Positions 7,221 through 15,893 are shown, counted from the stretch's first letter. The stretch: 64,000 nucleotides of DNA from Mesorhizobium qingshengii (GCF_900103325.1 NZ_FMXM01000025.1:1-64000), one strand, 5' to 3'. A program made the numbers and translations. Notes: generated by a model not told the origin, from the letters alone.

Positions 7221-7300
7221 CATCCCAGGGTGACGAACGTCATCCCAGGGTGACGAACGTCATCCCGGCATGTCGAATGACATCCCGGAAAGTCGGGCTC
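7221..7300. repeat. Degenerate 20-bp tandem repeat, four units
   Basis: The unit CATCCCAGGGTGACGAACGT occurs perfectly twice (7221-7240 and 7241-7260). Two decayed units follow that keep CATCCCGG and part of the GTCG core (7261-7280 and 7281-7300). The array lies in the divergent space between gloB and the methyltransferase gene, so expansion could alter either promoter. Confidence 0.8.
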
Positions 7301-7349
7301 ATCAAGGCCTTTTGTTGAAACCCGGTGATATCACGGCTACATCCCTCGC

Positions 7350-8147
7350 ATGCATTCCGACATCGTCGATCTCCGCTCCTTCTATTCGACAACGCTCGGC
7401 CGCTTCGCCGAGCGCTCGATCACCATGGCGCTGTCATCGATATGGGCTGTCGTGCCCAATGAGCGGCTGGTTGGCCTCGGCTACACCTTGCCCTGGCTGG
7501 AGCGCTTCGGCACTGACGCCGAGCGGGTCTTTGCCTTCATGCCGGCGACGCAGGGCGCCGTGGTCTGGCCGGCGACGGGGCCGACCGCGACGGCCCTGGT
7601 CTTCGACGAGGAACTGCCGCTGGTCGATTCGAGCATCGATCGCATGCTGCTCGTCCACTCACTCGAGCATGTCGAAAACCCGCGCGAAACGCTGAACGAG
7701 ATCTGGCGCGTGCTGTCACCGGCGGGGCGCGTCGTCATCGTCGTGCCCAACCGGCGCGGTGTCTGGGCGCGCTTCGAGCACACGCCGTTCGGCAATGGCC
7801 GGCCTTTTTCGCGCGGACAGCTCACCGAATTGCTGCGCGAGGCGAATTTCACGCCCGCGGCCTGGTCCGATGCCTTGTTCTTCCCGCCATCGCGGCGGCG
7901 CTTCATGATGCGCTTTCACAATGTGCTGGAACGCGCCGGCCGGCGGCTGTGGCCGATCTTTTCCGGCGTCATCGTCGTCGAGGCGCAGAAACGGCTCTAT
8001 CAGGGCGTGCCGGTCGCTCAGCGGACGTCTCGACGCGTCTTCGTGCCGGTGCTGTCGCCGCACGGCGCCACGCGGCTCGGCCGCCGGGCCGAGGCCGGCG
8101 GGGCAATCTCGTCGGTTCGCCAGGTGACACCTTCGCGATCATGGTGA
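7350..8147 (+). CDS. Class I SAM-dependent methyltransferase
   Basis: A 265-aa protein with the methyltransf_11 core: NERLVGLGYTLPWLERF is a divergent motif I with GLGYT, LPLVDSSIDRMLLVHSLEHVENPRETLNEIWRVLSPAGRVVIVVPNR covers motifs II to IV. The C-terminal part (RRFMMRFHNVLERAGRRLWPIFSGVIVVEAQKRLYQG) is conserved in alphaproteobacterial homologues next to gloB. The substrate is unknown; the neighbour suggests stress or glutathione-linked metabolism, but this is only context. Start ATG 7350 is the only good one near the domain start. Confidence 0.8.
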   Translation: MHSDIVDLRSFYSTTLGRFAERSITMALSSIWAVVPNERLVGLGYTLPWLERFGTDAERVFAFMPATQGAVVWPATGPTATALVFDEELPLVDSSIDRMLLVHSLEHVENPRETLNEIWRVLSPAGRVVIVVPNRRGVWARFEHTPFGNGRPFSRGQLTELLREANFTPAAWSDALFFPPSRRRFMMRFHNVLERAGRRLWPIFSGVIVVEAQKRLYQGVPVAQRTSRRVFVPVLSPHGATRLGRRAEAGGAISSVRQVTPSRSW

Positions 8148-8266
8148 AAACTTGCGACGCGCGGCTTTTCCCGACCTATCTGTCATGCGCGGCCCGTTAA
8201 AAGACCAATGCCGTTAAGTCGCTCCATCCGGTTTCAGCACCGCTTCTGAACGCAAGGACCTTGGCT

Positions 8267-10090
8267 ATGGCTGATCAACCGGACTACGACGCTTTCGCCC
8301 GGCCGGTTGCGACGGTCGAAGCCAGCAGCCTGCGTGATCAGGTGTCGACGATCAAGCAGGCGCTGATAGGATCGCCGGTTCGCAAGTGGTTGCTCTGGAC
8401 GTCGGTTGGCATCGTGGCCGTCATCATCGCGACGTCGATCGGCCAGGTTCTGCTCAACCGCTGGAACCAGCCTTTCTACGATGCGCTTGCACGCCGCGAC
8501 ATGGCGGCCTTCCTGCACCAGCTTCTCGTCTTCGCGGCCATAGCCGGTGGACTTCTGGTGCTCAATATCGGCCAGACCTGGCTCAACCAGATGATCAGGC
8601 TGAAGCTACGCGAGGCGCTGACGCTCGACCTGATCGACCAGTGGACGCGGCCGGCGCGCGCCTTCCGGCTGGCCAATGCCGGCGCCATCGGCGTCAATCC
8701 CGACCAGCGCATGCAGCAGGATGCCGCGCATCTGTCCGACCTGTCGACGGATCTCGGCGTCGGTCTGCTGCAGTCCTTCATCCTGCTGGTTTCCTTCGTC
8801 GGCGTGTTGTGGGAACTGTCTTCGGGCTTCGTGTTCCACATTGGCGGGACCTCCCTGGCGATCCCCGGCTACATGGTCTGGGCCGCCATCCTCTATGCCG
8901 GCACCGCCTCGTGGCTGAGCTGGCTGGTCGGCCGGACACTGATCCGCCTCAACAGCGACCGCTACACCTGGGAAGCGGAGCTGCGCTCCTCGATGGTGCG
9001 CGTCAACGAGAATGTCGATGCCATTGCGCTTTACCATGGCGAGGCCGACGCCAGGCGACGGCTCGAACTCGACCTGGGCACGGTGCTCGGCGCCATGCGG
9101 CGCATCTACACCGCCCAGATCAACCTGTCCTGGGTCACCGATACCTATGGCTGGATCACCGTCGTGGCACCGATCCTGGTCGCCTCGCCGGTCTATTTTT
9201 CAGGTGACATCAGTTTTGGCGGGTTGATGATGGCGGTCGGCGCCTTCAATCAGGTCCACTCCTCGTTGCGCTGGTTCATCAACAATATCGGCAGCATCGC
9301 CGATTGGCGCGCCACACTGATGCGCGTTGCCGATTTCCGCATCGCGCTCGGTGAAACCGATGTGCTGCACGACACGGAAAAACGTATCGAGTTCGTTGAG
9401 AACCCTGGCGGCAGTCTGACCTTCGAGAGACTCCAAGTGGCCTCGCCGGAGGGGTGCACCAGGCTCGCCGACCAGCATGTCGAAATCCGCGCCGGCGAGC
9501 GCGTCATGATCACCGGCGACCCGGGCGCCGGCAAGACGCTGTTCTTCCGCGCCATCGCCGGACTGTGGCCATGGGGACGCGGACAGATCGGCCTGCCGGC
9601 GGGAGAAACCCTCATATTCGTGCCGCGCGTCCCATATTTCCCGGCCGGTACGCTGCGCGAGATCCTCGATCACTCGACCGGACCCGCGCCCGCGAGTGAC
9701 GCCCTGATTTCGGAGGTGCTTGCCGAGGTCGGGCTCGAGCGCCTGGCATCCTCGCTCGACCGCTCCGCGCGCTGGGAGCATGAACTGGGCGATGACGAAC
9801 AGCGCTCGCTGGCCTTCGCCAGGCTCGCCTTGCTACAGCCGAAATGGGTGATCATCGACGAAGCCATGGACGCGTTCGACGGACCCTCGCTGCGGCGGGT
9901 GCTGTCGATGCTGGAGAAGCGCTTGCCCGGAGCCGCGATCCTCAACATAGGACGCGGCCAGCACAACATTCGGTTCTTTCCACGCGCATTGACCATCATG
10001 AAGGATTCCGCTGCGCCGGCCCTGAAACCTGCCCGTATCAGGGCGGGCGCGATCGAACCGCCGCCGGTCGTAGCGCGTCGCAAGAAGTAG
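8267..10090 (+). CDS. ABC transporter, fused permease/ATPase (SbmA/BacA- and YddA-like)
   Basis: A 607-aa protein with an N-terminal SbmA/BacA-type membrane domain (helices from about residue 30 to 340, with LLNRWNQPFYDALARRDMAAF and NPDQRMQQDAAHLSDL) and a C-terminal ATPase. The nucleotide-binding motifs are GDPGAGKT (Walker A), an eroded signature LGDDEQRSLAFARL and WVIIDEAMDA (Walker B). Such proteins form homodimers; BacA relatives import peptides and very-long-chain fatty acid related substrates in rhizobia. Start ATG 8267 has AAGGA at 8254-8258; a TTG at 8261 is too close to it. Stand-alone gene, substrate unknown. Confidence 0.85.
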   Translation: MADQPDYDAFARPVATVEASSLRDQVSTIKQALIGSPVRKWLLWTSVGIVAVIIATSIGQVLLNRWNQPFYDALARRDMAAFLHQLLVFAAIAGGLLVLNIGQTWLNQMIRLKLREALTLDLIDQWTRPARAFRLANAGAIGVNPDQRMQQDAAHLSDLSTDLGVGLLQSFILLVSFVGVLWELSSGFVFHIGGTSLAIPGYMVWAAILYAGTASWLSWLVGRTLIRLNSDRYTWEAELRSSMVRVNENVDAIALYHGEADARRRLELDLGTVLGAMRRIYTAQINLSWVTDTYGWITVVAPILVASPVYFSGDISFGGLMMAVGAFNQVHSSLRWFINNIGSIADWRATLMRVADFRIALGETDVLHDTEKRIEFVENPGGSLTFERLQVASPEGCTRLADQHVEIRAGERVMITGDPGAGKTLFFRAIAGLWPWGRGQIGLPAGETLIFVPRVPYFPAGTLREILDHSTGPAPASDALISEVLAEVGLERLASSLDRSARWEHELGDDEQRSLAFARLALLQPKWVIIDEAMDAFDGPSLRRVLSMLEKRLPGAAILNIGRGQHNIRFFPRALTIMKDSAAPALKPARIRAGAIEPPPVVARRKK

Positions 10091-10175
10091 GCCAACGTCC
10101 GGGCCACGGGGCAGAGCTTTATTTCGCCGTGATCGCGAGGGAAGCTTCCCCGCAGAAACAACCTCGGCGCTGGCC

Positions 10176-10979
10176 ATGCTTGATGCTCTCCGCCTGCTTG
10201 CCTGTCTTGCCTGCGCCCAGGTCGCCCCTGTTGCCTCGCCGCCCGATGCGCTGGCCGTGGACGTCGAGCTGGTGCTGGCTGTTGATATCTCGCTGTCGAT
10301 GGACGAAAGGGAATTCGCCCTGCAGCGGGCCGGCTATGTCGAGGCGCTGCGGCATCCCGATTTCATCAAGGCGGTCCGCGCCGGCAACACGGGCCGTATC
10401 GCTCTCGCCTATTTCGAATGGGCCGGCACGGTGCGCGATGACGCGGTCATCGGCTGGCAAATCATCGACAGCGCCGAAAGCGCCAACAGCTTTGCCGACA
10501 AGGTCGCGGCTCGCCCGTTCCGCAGCTTTCGCGGCACCTCGATTTCCGGTGCGCTTGCCTTCGGCGCCGAGCTTTTCGATCGCACCGCCTTCCAGGGCGA
10601 ACGCAGCGTCATCGATATTTCCGGCGATGGCCCGAACAATATCGGGCCGCCGGTCACCACGACACGCGATGCCGCCATCGCCAAAGGCATCGTCGTCAAC
10701 GGCCTGCCGATCCTGATCAGCCCGTCGCCCACCTTCAGCCATCTCGATCAATATTATGCCCAGTGCGTGACCGGAGGGCCAGGTTCCTTTGTGCTGCCGA
10801 TCCATGCGGCCGCCGAGTTTTCGACGGCCATCCGGCGCAAATTGATCCTCGAGGTCAGCGGCGTTCAGGAGAGGGGCAGTGTCGTTCCCGTCGATGCCGC
10901 CGGTCCCATCGACTGCCTGCAAGGCGAACGGGACAGACGGTTCTATTCCGATCCGTTTTTCCCCGAACTCGACCGATGA
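10176..10979 (+). CDS. DUF1194 protein, secreted VWA-like
   Basis: A 267-aa protein whose N-terminus (MLDALRLLACLACAQVAPVASPPDALA) looks like a signal peptide. The mature start VDVELVLAVDISLSMDEREFALQRAGYVEAL contains DxSxS, the MIDAS metal site of von Willebrand A domains, and RGTSISGALAFGAELF and DISGDGPNNIG supply the other MIDAS residues. This is the DUF1194 family, secreted or periplasmic and of unknown function, probably protein-binding through a metal ion. No operon partner is visible; the previous gene ends 85 bases upstream. Confidence 0.85.
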   Translation: MLDALRLLACLACAQVAPVASPPDALAVDVELVLAVDISLSMDEREFALQRAGYVEALRHPDFIKAVRAGNTGRIALAYFEWAGTVRDDAVIGWQIIDSAESANSFADKVAARPFRSFRGTSISGALAFGAELFDRTAFQGERSVIDISGDGPNNIGPPVTTTRDAAIAKGIVVNGLPILISPSPTFSHLDQYYAQCVTGGPGSFVLPIHAAAEFSTAIRRKLILEVSGVQERGSVVPVDAAGPIDCLQGERDRRFYSDPFFPELDR

Positions 10980-11068
10980 GTTTGCACACGACCTGCTTGG
11001 GCATGCTGCTGTCCCAAAGCCGCTGCCCACCCCGGATCAGGCCCGAGGCATGCTCTCGGGGACATCTG

Positions 11069-11983
11069 TCAGGCCGGACGGGCACCAAGCTTTTTAAGAT
11101 CACGGCGCCAGCGCCGGCCACGGACATAGCCGTGCATCAGTTCCGGCAGCGAGTAGCCGAGTGCTGTCGACGAGCGGTTGGCCATGTAACCAGCAAGTGC
11201 CTCCGGTATCCGGCCTCTGAGGATATCGGCAATGATCTGCCGCGAGATCATGTAGGGTGGAATGTGCGGGTAGGAGCGGGCAATGTGCGGGTGTTTGCCC
11301 ATCAGGTTCGCATAGGCTTCGACATAGCCGTCGCGGCGGCCAGAAATCGAATTCTCCGAATTGTATTTCGTCCAGTCCATGTCCTCGGACAATTGCGCGC
11401 CGAAGCGCCGGGCAAGACGCAGCAGCAATTCCCGGTCCTGCATCCGGGTGATGTCGCTGTCGTAACCGCCAATGCCCAGCAAGGCCTCGCGGCGGGCCGT
11501 TATCGCTGAACCGGCAATGAAGATCGTCTGCGCGACCAGCGCCCGTTCCAGCATCGTCGGGCTCAGGAACACATCGCGGTTGACGCAGTTGGTGGCGCGA
11601 TTGCTCTTCAGGGAGACAAACGAGCTGATCAGCACCTGAAGCACCGGATTGTCGTCAAACCAGGTCAGGGTTCGTTCGAGCCGGTGCGGCAGGTAGACAT
11701 CGTCGGAATCGAGGAATGTCACTACAGGCGCCCGCGCCCGCTCGATGCCGGCATTCCTGGCAGCGTTGGCGCCTCGCCATTTCGCGCCAACATAGATCAG
11801 CCGCGGGTCGCGAATGCGGGCGAGCGCGGCCTCGGTTCCATCGGTCGAGCCATCGTCGACGACAATATGCTCAAGTCTCGGCATGCTCTGGGAAAGCACG
11901 CTTTCCATCGCGCGCAGCACTGTTTCGCGCCGGTTGTGCGTTGGCGTTATGACCGTGATGAGGGGTTCGGTGATCCCGACCAT
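11069..11983 (-). CDS. Glycosyltransferase family 2
   Basis: A 304-aa GT-A fold enzyme. The N-terminal block LITVITPTHNRRETVLRAMESVL, the nucleotide-sugar motif VVDDGSTDGTEAAL and the DxD-type FLDSDDVYLPHRLE are all present within the first 105 residues, followed by RMQDRELLLRLARRFG. No membrane segments are evident. It probably transfers a sugar to a surface polysaccharide or lipid-linked acceptor; neither donor nor acceptor can be inferred. It sits in a small region with a second glycosyltransferase (12709-13698) but separated by a plus-strand gene. Confidence 0.85.
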   Translation of the reverse strand: MVGITEPLITVITPTHNRRETVLRAMESVLSQSMPRLEHIVVDDGSTDGTEAALARIRDPRLIYVGAKWRGANAARNAGIERARAPVVTFLDSDDVYLPHRLERTLTWFDDNPVLQVLISSFVSLKSNRATNCVNRDVFLSPTMLERALVAQTIFIAGSAITARREALLGIGGYDSDITRMQDRELLLRLARRFGAQLSEDMDWTKYNSENSISGRRDGYVEAYANLMGKHPHIARSYPHIPPYMISRQIIADILRGRIPEALAGYMANRSSTALGYSLPELMHGYVRGRRWRRDLKKLGARPA

Positions 11984-12358
11984 GTCGCGTCAGCTGTTTC
12001 CCGCGCAAGGATGCGCGTCAATCCAGGGCTTTTCGATTTTCACAATGGTCGAATGGATCGGACTTCCCCCTCCGCCACACCTGAATCGTTCGACGCGACG
12101 CTATATAAAACGGCCGCCCGTGTCACTCGCCGCGCCGGTGCCCAACCCCGCGTGAAATGACGAATTCCTGCCCCTAGCGTTCCAATTGCAACAGCCCTCC
12201 GGAAAAAAGGGGCGAATCACCGGCGGGGAGGTCGGTCCACCACTGCCAGACCGTATGCATTCCATTACCTCGGGCGTAATCGCCTTGGGGTCGGTGTTTC
12301 GGCACATTGCCCCTTGCGAGGTTGGGCTGATCGGCCTCGATGCAGAGGGAGTACAGTC
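11984..12358. other. 375-bp intergenic region without a clear gene
   Basis: The region lies between the divergent glycosyltransferase and DUF1330 genes. A minus-strand frame beginning MCRNTDPKAITPEVMECIRS and ending at 12101 is open, but it has no recognisable domain and runs on as the antisense frame of DUF1330, so it is not called. A TATATAAAAC stretch at about 12101-12110 and an A-rich GGAAAAAAGGGG at 12201-12212 are the only notable features. It presumably holds both promoters. Confidence 0.4.
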
Positions 12359-12679
12359 ATGACCGCCTACGCCGTTGCCCATATGCGCCACGTCACGCCA
12401 GGACCGTGGATCGTCGAATATCTCGAGAAGATCGATGCCACGCTGGAGCCCTTCGGCGGTCGCTTCGTCGTCCATGGCGGCGAGTTCGAGGTCGTCGAAA
12501 ACAGTTGGCCGGGACATCTGATCGTCATCGAATTCCCGGACAGACACCATGTGCGCGCATGGTACAAGTCGCCCGCCTACCAGGCGATCCTGGGGCTGCG
12601 AACCGAGAATTCGGAATCCGACGTGATCTTCGTTACCGGCGTTGCACATCCGCACAAGGCCACGGATGTCCTGGAGTAG
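12359..12679 (+). CDS. DUF1330 domain-containing protein
   Basis: A 106-aa protein of the dimeric alpha-beta barrel (ABM-like) DUF1330 family: TAYAVAHMRHV at the start, YLEKIDATLEPFGGRFVVHGGEFEVVENSWPGHLIVIEFPD in the centre and ARAWYKSPAYQAIL-like VRAWYKSPAYQAILGLR near the end. These small proteins are common in rhizobia; function unknown. Start ATG 12359 has AGAGGGA about ten bases upstream. It separates two opposite-strand glycosyltransferase genes. Confidence 0.9.
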   Translation: MTAYAVAHMRHVTPGPWIVEYLEKIDATLEPFGGRFVVHGGEFEVVENSWPGHLIVIEFPDRHHVRAWYKSPAYQAILGLRTENSESDVIFVTGVAHPHKATDVLE

Positions 12680-12708
12680 AGAGAGCGACAACTGGTTGCT
12701 GTGTGCGC

Positions 12709-13698
12709 TCATCCGCCCGCAAAGTCGGGCAGGACTTCAACTTCGTCGCCGATGAACCCCAAGGCCAAGCCGAACTGGCCCCAAAATGCCAGACTGTAGA
12801 ATGCCAGGCCGACAAGCAGAGACAATGGGATTTGCCAGACCGGCATCCCTGTCTGGCGGGCATGCCCTATCACACGTCGTGTTGTACGCCATGTCATGGT
12901 GAGCCAATGGGAGAGCGACTTTGCGATCCGCCGGCCGCGATGGGAGGATTTCAACACTCTAAATTTCCGGTCGGCGTCGCGGCCAGTTACCAATGCGCGC
13001 CAGCGGAAGAATTGCCAGCCGCGCGGCGGGTAGTGATAGACGCGTGCATTGGCGCTGACGAGTTTGTGGCCGTCGCGATCAAGCTCACGCATAAGCAAGG
13101 TGCAGGAAACCTTGAAACCATTGTTTTCGGGAAAGGGATGATTGGTGATCCAGCTGCGGCGAAAGGCTACGTTGTTGGCGTTTATCGCCCGTTTTGAAGC
13201 AAAACGAGTATCCATTTGCGCCATTGGGAAAAACCAGATCAGCGCGAATGTTCTCGACATGAAATCGTCGTAATAAAGGTAGGTGTACCCATTTACGGCC
13301 ACCGTAGCCGGATCTTGAAATGGATCGAGCATGGCTGAGAGCCAACCAGGTTCCACGACGGTATCCGAGTCTGTGAAAATGACGATATCGCCGTCGGTTG
13401 CTGGGATGCCGTTGTTCTTGAGGTCGTAATACCGTCCACCTGGGGAAGCGGAGAAGATCAGGTCGGTGACTTGTTCCAACTGCGATGCTTCGGCTGCGAT
13501 ATTGCTTCTCAGCAAGAGAGTATCCGCATCGTCTCCGCCGTGAGAAATAACGACCCGTGGCTTGGCAAAACCGAGCGAAGACACAGCGCTGATTTCGCGC
13601 AACAAGGCAGTCAGCCCAATGCTGACTTCGTCCAGGTCGACCGACCTAGCGTTCTCCATTTCCAGAACAAGTGAATAGCTCGGCAAACTTTTAGCCAT
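12709..13698 (-). CDS. Glycosyltransferase family 2 with C-terminal membrane segment
   Basis: A 329-aa GT-A enzyme lacking the usual first beta-strand motif but with RYYDLKNNGIPATDGDIVIFTDSDTVVEPGWL, where DSD is the metal-binding DxD, and WRALVTGRDADRKF towards the end. The last 45 residues (PVWQIPLSLLVGLAFYSLAFWGQFGLALGFIG) form one or two membrane helices. ATG 13698 is chosen over the TTG at 13704. Base composition is visibly richer in AT than the neighbours (about 45 percent GC in parts), pointing to recent acquisition. Sugar and acceptor unknown. Confidence 0.75.
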   Translation of the reverse strand: MAKSLPSYSLVLEMENARSVDLDEVSIGLTALLREISAVSSLGFAKPRVVISHGGDDADTLLLRSNIAAEASQLEQVTDLIFSASPGGRYYDLKNNGIPATDGDIVIFTDSDTVVEPGWLSAMLDPFQDPATVAVNGYTYLYYDDFMSRTFALIWFFPMAQMDTRFASKRAINANNVAFRRSWITNHPFPENNGFKVSCTLLMRELDRDGHKLVSANARVYHYPPRGWQFFRWRALVTGRDADRKFRVLKSSHRGRRIAKSLSHWLTMTWRTTRRVIGHARQTGMPVWQIPLSLLVGLAFYSLAFWGQFGLALGFIGDEVEVLPDFAGG

Positions 13699-13779
13699 GT
13701 TCAATTGAATCCGTTTGTCGCGCCCGGAATTGTACGGCCCTTCAAACGCAAGAGAGCAAAGAAGTCCATACGATGAACA

Positions 13780-14394
13780 CTACCGTCTCAGCAAAAACAC
13801 CGCCTGCTGGCCGAAGAAATTCCAGAACCACCACGGCATCGACAGCCCGATCTTCTGGCCGTTGGCGTCGAGCGCGGTTGCCTTTTCCACCGTCGCGCCA
13901 AGCTCGTCGCACAGATTGACGAAGTCGCGGATGGTGCAGAAATGGATGTTCGGCGTATCGTACCAGGAGTAGGGCAGGTCCTTGGTCACCGGCATGCGGC
14001 CGTTGAGGAGCAGCGACAGACGCACCCGCCAGTGGCCGAAATTGGGGAAGGACACGATCGCCCGGTTGCCGATCCTGAGCAGTTCGTCGAGCACCAGCTT
14101 TGGGTTGCGGGTGGCCTGCAGCGTCTGCGACAGGACGACGAAGTCAAAGCCCTTGTCGGGATAGAATTCGAGATCCTTGTCCGCATCGCCCTGGATGACC
14201 GAGAGGCCGCGCGCCACGCATTCGTTGACGCCACGCTGCGACAGTTCGAGCCCACGGCCATCGACCTGCTTGGTGTCCTGCAACAGTTCGAGCAGCGAGC
14301 CGTCGCCCGAACCGACGTCGAGCACGCGAGACTGTGGCGGGATGAGGTTGGCGACAACCTCGAGGTCGACACGCTGGTCGCGGTTGACGCTCAT
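13780..14394 (-). CDS. metW: Methionine biosynthesis protein MetW
   Basis: A 204-aa SAM-binding methyltransferase-fold protein: RVLDVGSGDGSLLELLQ is motif I, and GLELSQRGVNECVARGLSVIQGDADKDL, FDFVVLSQTLQATRNPKLVLDELLRIG and VSFPNFGHWRVRLSLLL are the conserved MetW blocks. MetW acts with MetX in O-acylhomoserine formation. It starts inside the metX stop (4-base overlap), so the pair is translationally coupled under the SAM-II riboswitch upstream of metX. Confidence 0.96.
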   Translation of the reverse strand: MSVNRDQRVDLEVVANLIPPQSRVLDVGSGDGSLLELLQDTKQVDGRGLELSQRGVNECVARGLSVIQGDADKDLEFYPDKGFDFVVLSQTLQATRNPKLVLDELLRIGNRAIVSFPNFGHWRVRLSLLLNGRMPVTKDLPYSWYDTPNIHFCTIRDFVNLCDELGATVEKATALDANGQKIGLSMPWWFWNFFGQQAVFLLRR

Positions 14395-15560
14395 GATGCG
14401 AGCCCTCTCGCCCGTGCCGCAGACCCGATGAAGCCGTTGATGGCGGCAAACAACTCCGGCTCGTCGAGCAGGAAGGCGTCGTGGCCACGGTCGGTCTCGA
14501 TCTCGACGAAGGACACCGATGCGCCGGCGGCGTTGAGCGCGTGCACGATCGAGCGGCTCTCCTCCGTCGGAAACAGCCAGTCCGAGGTGAAGGACACCAG
14601 GCAGAAGCGGGTTTTCGTGCCGGCAAAAGCATCGGCCAATCGGCCGCCATGGTCGGCGGCGAGGTCGAAATAGTCCATCGATCGCGTCATGTAGAGATAG
14701 GAATTGGCGTCGAAGCGGTCGACGAAAGTCATGCCCTGGTGGCGCAGATAGCTTTCGATCTGGAAGTCGGCATCGAAGCCGAAGGTGAGCGCTTCGCGAT
14801 CCTGCAGATTGCGGCCGAATTTCCGGTGCAGGGCGGCTTCCGACAGATAGGTGATATGGGCGGCCATGCGCGCCACCGCCAGCCCCTTTTCCGGGCGCTT
14901 GTCGTAGTCGAAATATTTGCCGCCATGCCAGTCCGGGTCGGCCATCACGGCTTGCCGGCCAACCTCATGGAAGGCGATGTTCTGCGAGGAATGGCGGGCG
15001 CCGGTGGCGATCGGCAGTGCCGAGAAGACGCGCTCCGGATAGCTCGACGCCCATTGCAGCACCTGCATGCCGCCCATTGAGCCGCCGAGCACGCAAAACA
15101 GCTTTTCGATGCCGAAATGGTCAATCAGCATCTGCTGCGCGCGCACCATGTCGCGGATGGTGATGATCGGCAGGTCGAGCCCATAGGGCTTGCCGGTGGC
15201 GGGATTGGTCGAGGCCGGGCCGGTGGAGCCCAGGCAACCGCCGATAACGTTCGAGCAGATGACGAAGAAGCGGTTGGTGTCGATGATCTTGCCCGGGCCG
15301 ACCAGCACTTCCCACCAGCCCGGCTTGCCGGTTACCGGATTGGTGTTGGCGACGTGCTGGTCGCCGGTCAGCGCGTGGCAGACGAGGATGGCATTGGAAC
15401 GGGCGTCATTGAGCGTGCCATAGGTCTGGTAGGCGATCTGGAACGGCGACAGCAGCGTGCCGGCGTCGAGCTTGAGCGGCTTGTCAGGTCCAAAACGCAA
15501 CACCGGGCTCGACGGTTGGTCGGCCTCGTTGTTGGTCTTTCCAGCGCGCAGAGCGGCCAT
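14391..15560 (-). CDS. metX: Homoserine O-acetyltransferase
   Basis: A 389-aa alpha/beta-hydrolase-fold enzyme of methionine synthesis, acylating homoserine. FQIAYQTYGTLNDARSNAILVCHALTGDQHVA near the start, the nucleophile elbow LGGSMGGMQVLQW (Ser), the acid in TSDWLFPTEESR and the histidine in DRGHDAFLLDEPEL form the triad region. Annotated as acetyltransferase by family; some MetX proteins use succinyl-CoA, which cannot be decided here. ATG 15560 is preferred over GTG 15563; AGAGAGA lies upstream. Transcription starts from a promoter at 15764-15792 and runs through a SAM-II aptamer and terminator. Confidence 0.95.
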   Translation of the reverse strand: MAALRAGKTNNEADQPSSPVLRFGPDKPLKLDAGTLLSPFQIAYQTYGTLNDARSNAILVCHALTGDQHVANTNPVTGKPGWWEVLVGPGKIIDTNRFFVICSNVIGGCLGSTGPASTNPATGKPYGLDLPIITIRDMVRAQQMLIDHFGIEKLFCVLGGSMGGMQVLQWASSYPERVFSALPIATGARHSSQNIAFHEVGRQAVMADPDWHGGKYFDYDKRPEKGLAVARMAAHITYLSEAALHRKFGRNLQDREALTFGFDADFQIESYLRHQGMTFVDRFDANSYLYMTRSMDYFDLAADHGGRLADAFAGTKTRFCLVSFTSDWLFPTEESRSIVHALNAAGASVSFVEIETDRGHDAFLLDEPELFAAINGFIGSAARARGLAS

Positions 15561-15648
15561 CACATCTCTCTACCATTCCGCACCGTGCTTTTCGAAAAAT
15601 CGCTGCCGATTTTCGGGCCGATGCGCTCATCCGCCCGGTCGCGGACAA

Positions 15649-15681
15649 TAAAAAACCGGCAATGCCTTCGCAAAGCCGGTT
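15649..15681 (-). terminator. Intrinsic terminator in the metX leader
   Basis: On the minus strand AACCGGC (15681-15675) pairs with GCCGGTT (15660-15654), followed by a U-run (15655-15650). It lies 15 bases after the SAM-II aptamer and about 90 before the metX start, so it is placed for riboswitch-controlled attenuation. Its 5' arm can also pair with GCCGGT in the aptamer loop. Confidence 0.8.
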
Positions 15682-15696
15682 ACGTCACGCAAACGG

Positions 15697-15750
15697 CCCT
15701 TTAGCGAATTGTTTAACGTGGCTGCAAGCCGACCGGCCAAATCACCACGG
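15697..15750 (-). ncRNA. SAM-II riboswitch (metA RNA motif) upstream of metX
   Basis: Read on the minus strand the sequence carries CGTGG, then TGATTTGG, CGGCTTGCAGCCACG, TTAAAC and TCGCTAAAGGG, the ordered conserved blocks of the SAM-II aptamer. P1 is CGTGG (15749-15745) with CCACG (15721-15717); the GCTAAAG tail makes the pseudoknot with the first loop. SAM-II binds S-adenosylmethionine and turns methionine genes off in alphaproteobacteria. The downstream terminator suggests transcriptional control here. Confidence 0.92.
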
Positions 15751-15763
15751 AACTGTCGCTGCC

Positions 15764-15792
15764 CTTCTAGAACTCGCCCGCCTTGCCGTCAA
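15764..15792 (-). promoter_or_regulatory. Promoter of the riboswitch-metX-metW transcript
   Basis: On the minus strand TTGACG (15792-15787) is separated by 17 bases from TAGAAG (15769-15764). Transcription would begin near 15757, a few bases before the first paired base of the SAM-II aptamer. Confidence 0.55.
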
Positions 15793-15893
15793 TGCCGGCC
15801 ACTGGCACCACCGCCACCTCTCGACATTGCCGGCCATGGCTTGTATTTCCGCTGCGGCTCCCGCCGGGAGCTTTTCTCGATGGATATCTCGAA

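Noticed and set aside
12101..12304. Minus-strand frame beginning MCRN, like the start of DUF2277 proteins
   Set aside because: Only four residues match that family and the rest does not; it continues as the antisense of DUF1330.
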